64,000 nucleotides of DNA from Hypericum androsaemum (GCA_963995505.1 OZ023180.1:6669263-6733262); one strand, 5' to 3'. Shown: positions 1-12,951, counted from the first letter of the stretch. Notes: a model not told the origin generated them from the sequence alone. Program-made: numbers and translations.

Positions 1-626
1 AACATAGTAACTTCTATCTCTTTCATTTGATTCCTCCGTGGATGGCCCTTTTGATGAGGATGTGAAGTTGTTATTGTCTGTCGTATAGAGTATTGCTGTC
101 AAAAGTTGAGTTTGTATGCCTGAAGAGGCAGCTGCATGGTCATCAACGTTCCAGTACACTTGGCCAAGAAGCATGTACTGCTTACTGAGATTCTAATTTC
201 CTTCTAGTTTTAAGAACTTTTTGGCTTTTGCTTTTTGAGGGGATTTAGGAACTGATTGTTACAATGATGGTTTCTGTGATCGTCGTAAGATGGCATCAGT
301 CTATTATAGTTTTCTCTTTGAAAAAGTTTGGGTGAAGTCATTTTTCTGAGGATCTATCTGAAGAAAACATAATTCCACTTGAAGTTTTGAGAAGGTGCTG
401 TAAAGTCATTGCTAAATAATATGATTCAAGCATCTGCCTTGTGAACAATTGTGTGATACAGAACGGTTGAATGTTAAGCATGTGACGCTAGTAGTCATTT
501 TAGCGTTGCTAGGGTTCACACATTGTTCACTTTAGACTGTATCGGTGCAAAGGGCTTCCTGTACAATAACAAGTGATGACTAAACAGGATACACTTGCTT
601 ACATATTCTTCTTCTCCATGTTTCAG

Positions 627-804
627 GATCAAGGGCACAAGCGACAATGTCGAATGGATTCTTGAGGATGATGCTTCTAATGGCAATACAAAGCCAAAGG
701 ACGATGACATTGAGATGATTATGTCACAGATGCATGATCTGTCATTCATGCTGGCAACTGAACTTTCAAAACCTCAGAAACAAGATCCATTCGGTTCAAT
801 TTAG
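627..804 (+). CDS. Terminal exon of an unrecognised plant gene (partial)
   Basis: The open frame follows a pyrimidine-rich tract and an acceptor ending TTTCAG at 621-626. It reads about 58 acidic, hydrophilic residues (with the stretch DDDIEMIMSQMHDLSFML) to a TAG stop at 802-804. A perfect AATAAA lies at 898-903, about 95 bases past the stop, which fits a 3' UTR and poly(A) signal. The first base of the exon completes a codon split by the preceding intron. The remainder of the gene lies to the left, mostly outside the window, and no upstream exon could be placed confidently in 1-626. I do not recognise the family. The methionine/leucine-rich stretch could be a short helix. The gene is convergent with the CNOT9-like gene. 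Confidence 0.55.
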
Positions 805-1405
805 AATCGCCTTTTTGTATCTCCATAGTTTTCCAGATTTTCTCTAGTTTTTATGTAGGACTACTGTAAGTAATTATCTTCTGTAACTTTCATCTACAAT
901 AAATCAAGAAAAAGAGGAAGGTGTACTTCCTTTATGTAACCCACAGGAGGCAATGTGCCCTTTTTCTCTATGTAATGCGTTGGTTCATTCACAATAGATT
1001 GATTCACTAGAAAGTACGCAAGTTCGCATAGGCGTTCTAGATTCGGATAGGATGTTTGCTGAAGGTGGATGTGATGCCCAATAGCTCTTCGCCTTTTACT
1101 CTCGTTTGCAGCAGAAACACCCAGAGATTCTGCAGAAAATTAGGACATGGTGTATCGATAGAACTTAGCCGAGAGTAAAGGAATGCACAGGCAAGATAAG
1201 TCAAAGCAATGGAACCGGCGAATAAGTTCGGCAACAAAGTACTTCTGTTGCAGTTTGATGAAAGAGTTGCAGCACTTTTCTATACTGGGACACTCAAGTA
1301 AGCCCATCAAGTACGCAACTTGTATACAACCTAGTCTGTTCAAAGTGTAGTATCTTATATTCTTAGGTTCCCATGACATATTGTCTCATGTTCGCTTTGC
1401 TTGAA
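805..1405. other. 3' UTR and convergent intergenic spacer
   Basis: This holds the 3' UTR of the plus-strand gene, with AATAAA at 898-903, and the end of the convergent CNOT9-like gene. Short open frames here overlap stop-rich sequence and look like noise. No repeat or RNA gene was seen. Confidence 0.5.
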
Positions 1406-4400
1406 CTAGTGTTTGCTCAAGTGCTCCAGCAGGTCCCTCGCTGGCTGTCTACTCGGGCTGAGCAACGATGCAGCACGAGGTTTTCGCTGTGCTTTAGAGA
1501 TGTAGTTAGCATCTAGATTGCTACAAAGCTGTTGCAGACATTGGTAGGCCGGCTCATCTTTCTGCAGCAGGTTATAACACCAGAACAGTTGTAGTGAGTA
1601 GCTAGTACATGACACTTGATCATATTGTATAACAGTGTAACAAATTGAAAACACAAACAGACGCAACTCAAAACCGTAAGGTAATGAGTAGGTGGCATGC
1701 AACGTGTTTTCATCAAGGATGATTTAAACTCATTTGATTCCAACTCATTACAATTTATAAACGTTTCACCCTTAAAGAACCTAAGAAGAAACTCTGTGCA
1801 CTGAAGTCCTTGCATTTTGCAGCAAAAGCATCATCGAAGAGTTAATAACGACACAACTTACATGAAGGATGGGGATGAAGGAAGCATCCAATAGCTTCAG
1901 AGGCGGAAGCTGCCGCAATCCCTCGCATCCCCTGCATTTCGGTTTCAGACTGAATACATACATATGGATGCCATATCTAAAGATGGGTATGGAAAGCAAC
2001 TGCCCTCGGCTGACCTTGGATGCTCCGAGAGCCTAAGGTAACAGCAAATTATGCGCTTCAACAACTGTATTCTGGAAGCGTCGGCAAGATTTCCATCGGT
2101 AAAAAGCTTTTCGACCATGTTTCCCAGTGCAGCTATTATGGCAAAACATCTCTCTGCTATGATACAGCAATACTTCAGTCCTGCCTCGGTCTCCATGATT
2201 TTTTGGACTATAAAGGTAGCAACCTGCAACGAGAAGCACCAACCAAACATAAAAACCTTTCAAGAGCGTTCACAAATCATGCAGCACCTCAGTAATCAAT
2301 AACTCACGGTCTTCGACCTATAGTCCCCAACGTCTATGGAGACTAGGCAACAAGGAAACAGCTGAGACTCGAGAAGTTTATCTACAACTACAGCTACTGC
2401 CTTGTCCTTCTGTGCCTCGCCCACCTGTGCCTCGCCCATCTGTGCCTCGCCCATCTGCAGAAAAGGAAAGAGCAGACAAGTTACAGTCATATGGAATCTG
2501 AAATGGTCTTGTCCGGGATCAAGCAACTCGAATGTTTTTTAATCAAGTACCTTCAAAAGACCACCAATGACCCCTAGGCTGCCAAGTCTTATATACTGTT
2601 GTGCTCTTGCCGTGCAAGTATTATTGAGAAAAGGGTACAAATAACATTGTATCTTAGCTGCAGAGAGAAAAATAGAGAGCAACATTGTCAAGTGATGATG
2701 ATGGTCCATGGAAAAACAAGACAGAAACACGAGTAAATCGCAACGGATCTTCTACAAAGAAACACGGTACAGATCTTAGATTTGAATATACCCGCGTAAG
2801 AAACTTTTCGGAATGAAGAAAAGAAGGCTATTGATTCTAAATGTCAAAGTCATTGACATGAAACTTATGCCTATGGTAACTGTAACCAAGGAAAAAAAAA
2901 GATTCTCAAACTATTTCATGTTCTCTGTTTGTAGAATTAAAGTGGCAAAACAACAGAGAAAGCTTGAGCTTCTTTAACAGCAACTTGGAGAATGTTAATG
3001 TGGAAAAAAGTAGGAGTCAAAATGCTAACATGGTCATGTAACAGTAAGTATATGGCAGATATGCCACAAATCTAATAGAAAGACTTTACCTTCAAGAAAC
3101 TTCATCTTTGTATCAGTGTGTGTAGCTACAGACTGGAAAGAAAAATAAAAAAGCTCATGTTTTCAATAGCTGGAAGTGCATTGTCTGAAGCAAACATGAA
3201 AATATAAGAACGAAGACTAGCCTGTAGCAACGCAAGAGTGTTCAACACTCGATATAACGTTGGCTCTGTTATTGTTGGGGAATGCAGTGAGATATAGACT
3301 GATACTATTTCCTGAAACAACAAAGTGATTTTCACAGTAAATTGTGGAAGCGAACGGGGCCATAAAACTCACTAAGGCACTAAGAACCTTAATTATACGG
3401 CTAAAAAAATAGTACTTCCCGACCTGCAGAAGCGAAGCAATGGCACCAAAAGAATTCCATAGATCTGGCGCTAGATCTTCGCGAATGGACTTGTTCTGAA
3501 CAAAAGCAGGGAAATCAAAATCAGCACTGTTTGGTAGATTAAGGATAAAATCCACAGTTTACTCTCACATCTGCTGCTTTCTATGCAGAAAAAGTTTCCA
3601 ACTTATGATCACCAAATAGGAACCAAGATGGCAAGATTGAAAGGTTATTCTACTTGAGTAAGTAGTTCAATGAATCATTAAGAAAGGATTATTATTTTAA
3701 AAAACACATAGCAACAGAAGTGAATATGAGCAATCTAAATCAAATTACAAGGAGCTTCTTAATACCCCATTAAACAATGGGTTATTAAAGGTAGCTTTAA
3801 CATTTTACAGTGAAGTACGAAACCAATATGAGCAAGAAAGCATTTTCTAACAAGAAGCAACTGAGATTTAGAAAACCCTGAGCTAGTTCCTTCTTTGCAT
3901 TAGACTCTCCTTCATGAAACCCCAAAAACCGAAGAATCATAGAGACAATCGAACAACATAGAGTTGAAGAAATAGACCAAAAACATCGATAATTCCAATC
4001 AATCACCATGATCAAAATAAATTCAGAATTCAAGGTGGCATTAACACTGCAACAAAATACCAAATTGCAGCGTTCGTTCCCCCTAAACCCTAAACCCCAG
4101 TTCCATAAAATCACCTTCTTAACTCGATCATCACCAACACCAAGAACCGTTCATGCAAAGCTGGTTAGAAGCAGAACAAAGAGACAAAATTTTTACCATG
4201 AAACAAGAGAAAAGACTGCACCTCTCTCTCCCAACAAAACCAGACAAACCCTTATAAAGGAGGGAAAAAAGCATCGTCCTCTTATCTTGTTTCTTTACGT
4301 ATAAACAAACACACACACAAAAAATCATTCTTTTTTGTTTTATGTACGTACCATGGTGAGGATTTCGAGAGCACGTTCTCGGGTGTTGTAGTCTTGGAGG

Positions 4401-4486
4401 TCTTGGATCAGGAAGAAGGCGGAGGTGGCCGCCTCCTTCGGACGACCGTTCGCCCCCCTCGTCGCTTCTTGAGTACGCTTCGACAT
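1406..4486 (-). CDS. CNOT9/RCD1-like subunit of the CCR4-NOT complex
   Basis: Nine exons are inferred: 4352-4486, 3424-3495, 3222-3311, 3090-3132, 2551-2657, 2308-2454, 2015-2223, 1862-1931 and 1406-1561. Phases join without a stop and give about 342 aa, against roughly 300-320 for the family. Recognisable CNOT9 (Rcd1, armadillo-like) landmarks in order are DLAPDLWNSFGAIASLLQ (residues about 52-69), SVATHTDTKMKFLE, YLYPFLNNT, LGSLGVIGGLLK, SKTVATFIVQKI and IICCYLRLSEHPR. CNOT9 is a scaffold subunit of the cytoplasmic and nuclear CCR4-NOT deadenylase complex, acting in mRNA decay. The start MSKRTQEAT was chosen because its spacing to the first conserved block matches the family; an upstream in-frame Asp-rich stretch is probably 5' UTR. 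Oddities are a three-fold MGEAQ-type repeat at the start of exon 6, a GC donor after exon 3, a shortened N terminus and a divergent C terminus. It is probably a diverged paralogue rather than the canonical gene. Family call firm, exact exon borders inferred. Confidence 0.8.
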
Positions 4487-6042
4487 TGGTTCGTCGTCGT
4501 CGTCGTCAACTTGTCTCTCTAGACCCAGACAAGACCAGTAGAGGGGAGGGGAAGCGAGCAGACAGCAGGAGATTTCACTCCTTTCTGCGCCGTCTTTATA
4601 TATTACCCACTGCGAGTCCCGGGTGGCCCACAAGAAGAAGGGTAGAATTCAGGGTTTTCTGTCTTTTACTTTTTTTTAATGTTCGGTATTTATAGTCGAA
4701 GAAGACCGTCAGAAATCTCATTAATTTTCTCTTTTATTTTTTATCCTTCCTAAGCGGCATTCTTTTTAAATCTCTCATTGTCTGGAATCCGTCTAGGGTT
4801 TGGTTTTCGGATAGTGTCTTTTATTTGGAACTCATAATTCTTTAATCAGAATGGCACATCCAAACCTTTTTTATCGTACTTTTCCGATGTTTATTATAAC
4901 ATGCCCTAAATTTTGTAATGGATGGATACAGTAGTTATTATTGAAATATGACCCGATAGGGGGGGTCATGATATTGGGGCTGGTCCGGACAATATTAATC
5001 GCGAAGCATGGTTGTAAATTTGTAATATCAGAGATTACATAAGATTAATTTTAAAATTGTATTTAAAATATGGTGCATGGACGAAACAATGGTACATTAA
5101 TAGAGCGAACAATGGTACATTAATCTCTCGCTCTAAGATAATTTTAAGAAAAATACATATGAGGGAATTAATTAACTAATAAAACCACTAACAAATCGAT
5201 GTAAATATCAGTAACTATTATTATTATCGTTGTATACCAATATAACTCGCAATGTATATCATTATTATTTATATTGAATATCAATGTCATATTAAATATA
5301 TACCATTATCAATCGCAATGTATACCATTACCATTTGCATTGAGTACCAATATCATATTGAATGTATATCATTCTCATCTATATTAAGTACTATTGTCAA
5401 ACTATTATCATTCTCGTTTATACCATTATCAGTGTAATATATATTATTATCATTTATATTAAATATCAATCCCATATTGAATGTATATCATTCTCATCTA
5501 TATTGAGTATCACTGGTAGACTCTATTGAAAATTTATTTTTTTCTCTTTCCTTAATTGTCCGTGTATAGATGTGTAAATTTAAATATGTATTTTATAGAT
5601 GTGTATATTTAAAAATGTATTTTCATTTTTTGTTATGTTTAAAATTTATTTTTTCTTTTTGTTATCATTCCAAAACTGTGTCATCCGTAATATTTAGCTT
5701 GATATATTTAATATAAAGTTTATCAATATTGTCCTAGTTATATTATTTGTAAGATTATCACTCTAAAGCCCTTTGATTCCCATGGTGGGAAGAAACTTTG
5801 TTCCACCAAATCCGGACTCGAGTTTTGGAAGGGGAACAAATGATGTTTATATTTCATCAATCAGGAGATCGTGATTGCCATCTGTGACACCCAACATTAA
5901 TTTTTAGACACTGGCCGGCACATTGTAGTAATACAGGAATTGGGAAATCTAGTTTGGGGGCAAAGATCAACTGTTGGTCACAAATGGTCTGCGTATATAT
6001 GCTTTCCAATGAAATGAAGAAGAATTTATTTCATCGATTAGG
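4487..6042. other. 5' flank of the CNOT9-like gene and AT-rich spacer
   Basis: 4487-4700 should hold the 5' UTR and promoter of the CNOT9-like gene, including a (CGT)n run at 4491-4506. 4700-6042 is AT-rich with many stops on both strands. Apart from the minisatellite at 5212-5520, nothing recognisable was seen. Confidence 0.4.
5212..5520. repeat. Degenerate AT-rich minisatellite
   Basis: Imperfect tandem copies of a roughly 30-60 base unit built from TATACCATTATCA, CATTTATATTGA and ATATCAATGTCATATT repeat across the block. Copies near 5345-5390 and 5475-5515 share the phrase GAATGTATATCATTCTCATC exactly. It has no coding potential and is probably neutral satellite-like sequence. Confidence 0.6.
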
Positions 6043-6606
6043 TGTTGGAGCAAAACATTAATTCGCAAATTTGTGTCGATCCTGTCTCGCTAAAACAACC
6101 ATAATTTTCCAACCAAATGCTACAGAAAGATAAGACGAAAATCTACAATTATGTAACTGCATCATGTCCATATGCTGCACAAAAAAAGGACAAAATTGGG
6201 TTGAAATTTTTAGCAGCTTAAGTTTTTCTATTTTAGGCTGGGGCTCATTTAGATTTTTCTATATTGAATACGACCTAGAGTTTTCTTGTATTAGATTAGG
6301 ACTAAGTTTTTCTATATAAAGAGAGCTTAGACAAAAGAGAAGAATACCACACATCAAACATACCAACCCTCTAGTTTCATAGTTTTTATCTGTTTTGTTG
6401 TTCTCCTTTGCCTCTCCCCCTAGTATTCTAAATAAACCTCTTGCTTATCTACTAATTCTTTTTTCTCCTACCAATTCTAATCTATATTTTCTCTCCTCTG
6501 CCCACATATTTCTTCTCTCATTCTCTTTCGTTTGAATCACTCTTGAGACGACCACTCTGGACCTGTTCTCAAGTTTGTTTCAGCATTCTAAAAAATTTAC
6601 TCAACA
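6043..6606 (+). repeat. 5' LTR of the 6043-8962 element
   Basis: It begins TGTTGGAGCAAAAC and ends ACTCAACA directly before the primer-binding-like site. It contains the TATAAAGAGAGCTTAG promoter-like region, which also occurs with changes in the 3' LTR. Confidence 0.7.
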
Positions 6607-8415
6607 TATTTTTGGCACGTCTAGTGGGACTTAGGAGGGCGTCTGATAAAATTGATTGATATGCCTAAAAATACAACCATCCCACATACATTTTCAAGTC
6701 CTTTCTCAAAAGGGGAGTACGTCTAGCCAGCTCAGTCAATTTTGGAGGGCGTTTTGGCTCTTTTTCAAGCCGAATCTGAAGAAACTTATTTCGCTCAAAA
6801 TTGAAGATCGGTCTTTCCTCTTTCAGTGGACACCAAAAATGACGCAATTAAAATTCGGACCAGAAAGTTACAACCAAAATACTACAGACTGGTCGATCTG
6901 TATTTTGATTGCGAATTCCAGTCAACTTTGAAGGCAGATTTGGTCCTTTTTTGACCGAATCAGGAGACAGCTATTCAAGAAAAAATTTGAAGATCTATCT
7001 CTCAGCTTTTATGGACACCAATATCGCTTTAATCTGAGTCGGGATGAGGAAGTTACAGCTAAAGTACCAAACACTGATCATTCTGTAAGTTGGTTTTAAA
7101 ATTTCTAATTTATCTTGTTCGACCATGACCACTTATGATAAATTTATCATGAGGAGCAATGCTCGTTTTGAGAGACAAGTTCCTGAATTCAAGGCTAAAC
7201 TCCAAGCAATAAGAGACAAGTATGCGTACAATTGTTCAAGGTTTAGATGAAAAATTGAGAAAACCCTAACTGTCGTACCAAATACGAAAGACATCTTAGG
7301 ACTCTGCTGGCTAAGGAGATCATAGTTCCTTCACCAGCTAGGGGAATCTTAGGGTCTCCGCGAAGCAAACTACTCTGAACGACTGAGTCTCAACTTATCC
7401 CACGCACAGTGAGCCTCCTTTGCTTGCCCTATTTGAACCAACTCAACCACAAGACACAGGGGGCAAGCCTGCCGTCGAAATATTAGTAAAAATTCTACCT
7501 CACCCGGGGCGCATGAAGAACGCAACAACATTCTGACCAATGCTCCTACAACGGCCAAAATTGTCCCAGCCAGAGGACAAGATGCGCACAGAAAAAATAA
7601 GGTGAAGGATGACAAAGTCATCTCTTCAACTCCTCCTCAACCAAGAAAAGAGTACGGTGAAGCAACAGCCTAACATGCCGGTTCAACCTCGATCATTAAA
7701 GGTTTCAAATTACAAGGAGTGTCCTCAAGTCATAGGCCACTTCAATAGTGCAAATGCGTTGAAAAGAATGGAGAAACATGGCTGAAATTAGCCAATAATG
7801 GTAAGAGACGGTCTGAATATACTTGAGCTAAGAAGGACGTGCTCATTCAATTGGCGACCGAGCAAGGAGTTCTCGAGGAAAATAAGCCCTTAAAAGTTTG
7901 GGTTCCCATGGAGGAACTTTCACTGTCCGATAAAGAACCTTGAGACACGATCCACAAGGAATGATCGGCCTACAAGCTTTCAAAATTAGCATAAAGAGGT
8001 GCCAAGAAGGTTGACGTCAGCCTCGAGGGTAGGTATGCAGAATTTCAACGACCATTGCTTATGAAGACACAAATAAGAAGGTTGAAGTGTAAGATTTAAA
8101 AGCAAAAGAAGAAGCTTAGAGACCATCAACAACAATTATATGGTTGTTCCAATGAAGGATAAGGAGCTCATATGCAGCCACGTAGGCCTGAATCAAGTTT
8201 TTCTGAGAAAGTCGTGAGCAGATGGATATCTCAAAATGGGTGATCGTCTGCGCGCCAACAACGGCTAGGTCTCGACAGTTTGATGGTAAATTTTCCAAAT
8301 ATTATAGTCTTGACCTAGCTGGTTATTGTAGAGTGGAGTTAATTTTTTGTATGTTTGAGGACAGATACACGCCAACGATTTTTCTTACGTCAAAACATTG
8401 ACATGCAGGGGGCAT

Positions 8416-8962
8416 TGTTGGAGCGAAAAATTAATTTTTGAATTCGTGCCGACCTTGTCTTGGTAAAACAGCCATAATTTTCTGCTCAAATATTGGATTG
8501 ATGTGATTTTAAATGCTACAGAAAGATAAGATGAAGTCTACAATTTTGTATTTCTGTGCCATGTCCAAATCTGGCAAGAAAAAGGGTCGAAATAGGGTTG
8601 GAAGTTACGGTAGTTCAGGTTTTCCTATATTGAACGCGGCCTAGTTTTTTTTTTGTATTGGACTAGGATTAAGTTTTTCTATATAAGGAAAGATTATGCA
8701 TAGGAGAAGAACACCACACATCAAACATACAAATCCCTCTAGTTTCATAGCTTTTATTTTTTTTGTTGTTCTCCTTTTCTCTTTTTCTCTCGTATTCTCA
8801 ATAAACTTCTTGATTCTCCACCAATTCTTTTCTCTCCTAAAAATTCCAATCTATTATCTTCTCTCCTCTGCCCACATATTTCTTCTCTTCTTCCCTTACG
8901 TTTGAATCGCTTTTAGAGTGATCACTTGAGATCCGTTCAGCATTCTCACAAATTTACCCACA
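8416..8962 (+). repeat. 3' LTR of the 6043-8962 element
   Basis: It begins TGTTGGAGCGAAAA and ends TTACCCACA. It is collinear with 6043-6606 but carries many substitutions and small indels. Confidence 0.7.
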
Positions 8963-9388
8963 AATTTGACCATCCTTACTACCCTAAAAGAATTAAAATA
9001 ACTTTTTTTTAACAACTTCTTTAAACAAAAAGATATACATAGTAGTATAGCTTAGGTGGCCAAACTCGATTTCGAATTTAGGTCACCAAGATTTAATTTT
9101 GTAAATAAAGTCTTTGATGAGAAATTAGCCATGCAATTAGTAAGTAGTATAGCTTTTGTACTATTTGGTATAATTATTGAAGTATATATAAAATTAAACT
9201 ATTTACCAAAAAATATCAAAAGATATACGAAAATTACCAACAGTTGGTTAAACAAATAAATTAAAAATCAACAAAAGTGAAAAATAAGTTATTCTAGTTG
9301 TAAGATACTTCCCCCTCATTCACACGCCATGTTGGGGATTATTGAATAATACATTAATAAAGTAGTCCCAGCTTCTACGATTAACCCC
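8963..9388. other. AT-rich spacer downstream of Csl copy A
   Basis: It is AT-rich, with one 67-codon open frame (9056-9259) that has no recognisable motif and low-complexity content. It would contain the 3' UTR of copy A. No other structure was seen. Confidence 0.35.
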
Positions 9389-10205
9389 TTAGAACCTCAA
9401 GCACAGATGCACAAACAACGATGCGAAGAGAGCTGACTTAAAAATTGTAGAAATGGGAATCCCATACTTCCCTTTCCTAAATAATCCTACCAGGAAGGGC
9501 CAAAAGAACATCACCAACATCGCACTACACACCATTTCTCCTAACCCTAGTCCAATATTTCCACTACCAACATTGGACATTTGAAGCCTGAAGATGCCCA
9601 TACCCAGAGAGGCCAAGTGGACTAGCAAGAGGGTAGTCCCAGGAAAAAAAATGGATGAGTGGTCAAAAGTAAACCTACCAGAATCACCACCACCACCATC
9701 ATCGTTATTATCATCTGGTTGATCCTTTTGTGTGACTACGAAGACAGTTTGTGAAATGCCAAGTAACTTGAGAAGCACACCTGTCACCCCAAATAGCCAT
9801 GCACTTGTTGACACTACCCTCGCCATTTTCTGGTTGTTCCAACATGCTCGGATCGATAAGCCAGCGTTGAGATACTCTATTACGCTGTACACAATGTAGC
9901 TTGTCAAAAGGGCACCGAAGATGTAAACCGCTGGCTCTTGAAACTGCATCCAAAGATTTAACACATCATCTACTTATAAAAAAACCGAACTTACGGAGAC
10001 TTCGTAAGACGGTTGACGATTACCTTTGGAAGGAAAATGGAGTTGGTGATGATGCAATATGGTGGAAGGAGCGCACAGCATAGTTCCGGGATGGATCGCA
10101 CATTCCAGAGAAGGATCGGCAAGTAGGCCAAGCTCTGCCTAAACTGGAGCTTGGTGGTCAACATTAAGATGATTGGGTTGCTTCTTGAGACCAAGACTTC
10201 AAGCA

Positions 10206-10495
10206 TGTTGGGATGGCAAGAAATAGGAAAGACTTATTTCCTATTCCTATTCCTATTCCTATTCTGACTAGATTCTGGACTCCTAATTAGACCTAGATAG
10301 GTTACTTGTACACCAAGGGTTTGTCTCTATATAAAGACATGTTACCCTAAGGTTTTGTATAGCTTTGTAACTCGAAAACTCATCAATAAAAGTTCTCCTT
10401 TCTCCCCGTGGACGTAGGCATTAGGCCGAACCACGTAATTCTCTTGTTCCGTGTTCTTTCTGCGATCTTGTTCTCTAGTTGCTGAATTCCTAACA
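10206..10495 (+). repeat. 5' LTR (copy A element)
   Basis: It starts TGTTGGGATGGC and ends CTAACA. It includes a TTCCTA microrepeat and a TATATAAAGACATG promoter-like box. Confidence 0.92.
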
Positions 10496-12951
10496 ATTGG
10501 TATCAGAGCTTTGGTGTGTATTCGGGTAGAAATTGGTGAAAAGGGACTGTTCTGTAGTTTCAGAAAGAAGGCAGGGGCAATTGGTAATTTTGTCCGAATT
10601 GGGGGAAATTGGATTAGGGTTTTCCACCCTTGGAGAGTGGCTGTCGCCCATGGAGGAGGAGCCTCCGTCGCCAGCCCAGGGGCCACCGGTCCGACACCGA
10701 CCAAGTCAGCCCACCCGACGGCCGTCCTCGCCATCCCGCCACCACCGAGCCGCTATACGCGGCGTCCAGAGAGAAGAGGAGAAGGACCCGCGAGGAGAGA
10801 GAGCTTCGAGGAGAGAGGAAGTCGGGGAGAGAGAAACTCCCCGCTCTCCGTCCGCCGTTCGCCGTTGAAGGGGAGCCCGAGCTCCCGACCGCCATCCCGT
10901 CTCGCCGCCGTACATGAGAGAGAGGCTCGCGTCTTCGAGCCACCCGCGAGGAGAGAGCAATTTCGGGGGGGGGGGGGGGGAGAGAGAAAGGAACACCTGA
11001 CCGCCGCCCCTTCGCCACCATCGCTCGCCGGCGCACGCCAGCTCGCGCCGACCGAGGCCGAGCTCCGCCGACCCCAACCCGTGCCGCTCCGCTCGCGTGG
11101 TGGTGCTCCGGCGCCGCCGCACTATTTTGGTCTCCTTGGTGAAAACCCTAATTTCTTGGATTGGGAATTTCGGGTCAAAAGGAGTTGATTGACCAGTTTG
11201 GATTTTCTGGTCCGATTAGAAGATGATTTTGGGGCTGGTTAGTGATATTTTGACCAGTTTTGAGGCTGATATATTTGGTTTTGACCATATTGGTAATGGA
11301 GGCTTGGTGGATGTGATTAGTCATGGTTTGAGTTGACCAAACTTGTTTTTTTTTGGGCGGAGATCATATGGTTGATCCTTAGAAGTAGATCGGTTAATGG
11401 CTTAAATGTCTGGGTCTTGTTTTGGATCATGAAGTTTGGGCCGGGTTTGATAGGCGTGTGGTTTTGTTTGTCCGAGTTGAAGAATTTGACCAAAGAAGGG
11501 TCAGATTGGGGTCCTGTCGAATTGAAGATTGGTTCAAGTCTTGGAGATTCACGGTTGAAGATCGGTCATGTGATTTGGTTCAAGGTGGAGACTTATTGGG
11601 TATTTGGGTGTTTGACCCAAATGTTATTGGACTTTGAGATCGGGTCCAATGGTATCTCCTATACATGTATGTGGTATTATGTGTGTAGTCGAGAGTGGTG
11701 TGAGAAAGTTAGAGGAGCTTAAGGCGACTTCTTTCTCCAGAAGACTCCCTTGTTTCTATGGGATTTGATCGGGTCTGGTTTAGGTTCATGGTTGATCGGT
11801 CATGGAGTGGCCATATCATAGTGGATAAGAAGGTGAATCATGTGAAGACCTTGAGCATTGTTTGGACCAGTTACTCGTTGACGATGAAGGCGAAGATGTC
11901 CAAGTATCAATTTTATTTTGACTCACGTGTTTTGCAGTGTATCTCCTGGTTGCCCACGAGGATGGAGGAGTGAGGTGTAATAGCAACAGCAAGCTTGGTG
12001 TCCAGAAGGTATTCACGTGAAGGTGATGTAAAGTCCTGTAGCTGGTGGAGAATTCCAAGATTGATGTCCAGAAGGTGTTCACGCGAAGATGATGTAAAGG
12101 CCTGTAGCTGGTGTCCTCATCTTTTATTTGGACTGAGATTGGTGTTCGCTCGGCGATGTAACCCCAACAATCGGTGTCCACATGAAGGTGGAGGTTTCCC
12201 GTGGAGGTGGAGTCTGCTATGTCGGTAGAGAAATGGTTGAGAGTGCCCCTAGAGAGTACACCATACTGGGATGAGTATTGGCCGTGCTGGAGCTTCTGAG
12301 ATTGAAGCTGGCCTATGAGATTTAGGCATTGTTGTGGGCGTTGGAGTGGTTTTCTCCAATGTGAAAAACTCTCGTGTTGCGCGCATGAAAATTTTCTCCC
12401 GTTGTGTTGGTTCTTCTGGAATTGAAGACCCGAGGTGAGTATATGTGTTGAGATACTTGTGGAAGATTCCATTCGAGGTGGAGTTTTTAATATTGAGGCG
12501 GATGATGATATGTGGAGCATGAAGCTTATTGGAAGAGGCACACAGTGAAGATGGTCTGATGTGGAAGATGAGCTTGAAGCTTGAAAAGACGATTGATTTT
12601 GGAATTTGGTCCAAGGTGGAGATTGTTAGAATTTGTCTCAAATTCCTAATTAGAATAGAACTCTAATTCCTATTGAGGAATATATTGGACTTGTCCTCTA
12701 TATATAGGAGAGTAGGGGTTAGATGTTCTTTGGTCTAGGTCTTTGCATAACGCAATGGTAGTATAGGCACGAGAGAGTTAGGCTTGAGGCACCGCCTCGC
12801 CTATGGCTTATGTACCATGTATCTCCACATAATATAGTGATGATCGTCTCGGCCCCGTGGAGTAGGTCAATTGACCGAACCACGTAATATCGTGTGTCCT
12901 CGATTCTTCCTATCTCTCGTACTACTTGTTATGGGTGTTCTACTTGTTATG
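10496..12951 (+). other. Foreign retroelement body with its own LTR, inside the copy A element
   Basis: From just after the PBS to 12951 the sequence follows the layout of the 45158-48958 element: a leader, a GC-rich tract with CGAGG-type repeats and a 17-base G run (about 10966-10982), then a long region with recurrent AAGGTGTTCACG and GATGTAAAG phrases. It ends in a purine tract and an LTR-like block at 12626-12946 that starts TGTTAGAA and includes CCGAACCACGTAAT. A 245-codon open frame at 10451-11188 is GC-rich low complexity with no domain; I do not regard it as a gene. Confidence 0.7.

Larger units (their letters stand above)
6043..8962 (+). mobile_element. Non-coding LTR retroelement (gypsy-like, large deletion derivative)
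   Basis: Two direct LTRs (6043-6606 and 8416-8962) start TGTTGGAG and share long stretches. Just after the 5' LTR comes TTTGGCACGTCTAGTGGGAC (6610-6629), the usual look of a gypsy-type primer-binding site. A purine-rich CAGGGGGCAT precedes the 3' LTR. The 1.8-kb interior has no intact gag or pol frame, only short broken pieces, so this is non-autonomous. The LTRs differ at many positions, so the insertion is old. No matching 5-bp target-site duplication was found (TTAGG left, AATTT right). Confidence 0.75.

Noticed and set aside
9056..9259. 67-codon open frame in the spacer
   Set aside because: It is AT-rich, with no motif or upstream gene structure; expected by chance.
10640..11130. GC-rich block as horizontally transferred or bacterial DNA
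   Set aside because: It lies between LTRs and aligns in layout with the interior of the 45158-48958 plant retroelement; the composition is a property of that family.
10451..11188. 245-codon open frame on the plus strand, with long frames also on other strands
   Set aside because: It starts in the LTR, is GC-rich low complexity (Arg/Pro/Ser/Ala), overlaps equally long frames on both strands and lies inside the retroelement body. No domain was seen.
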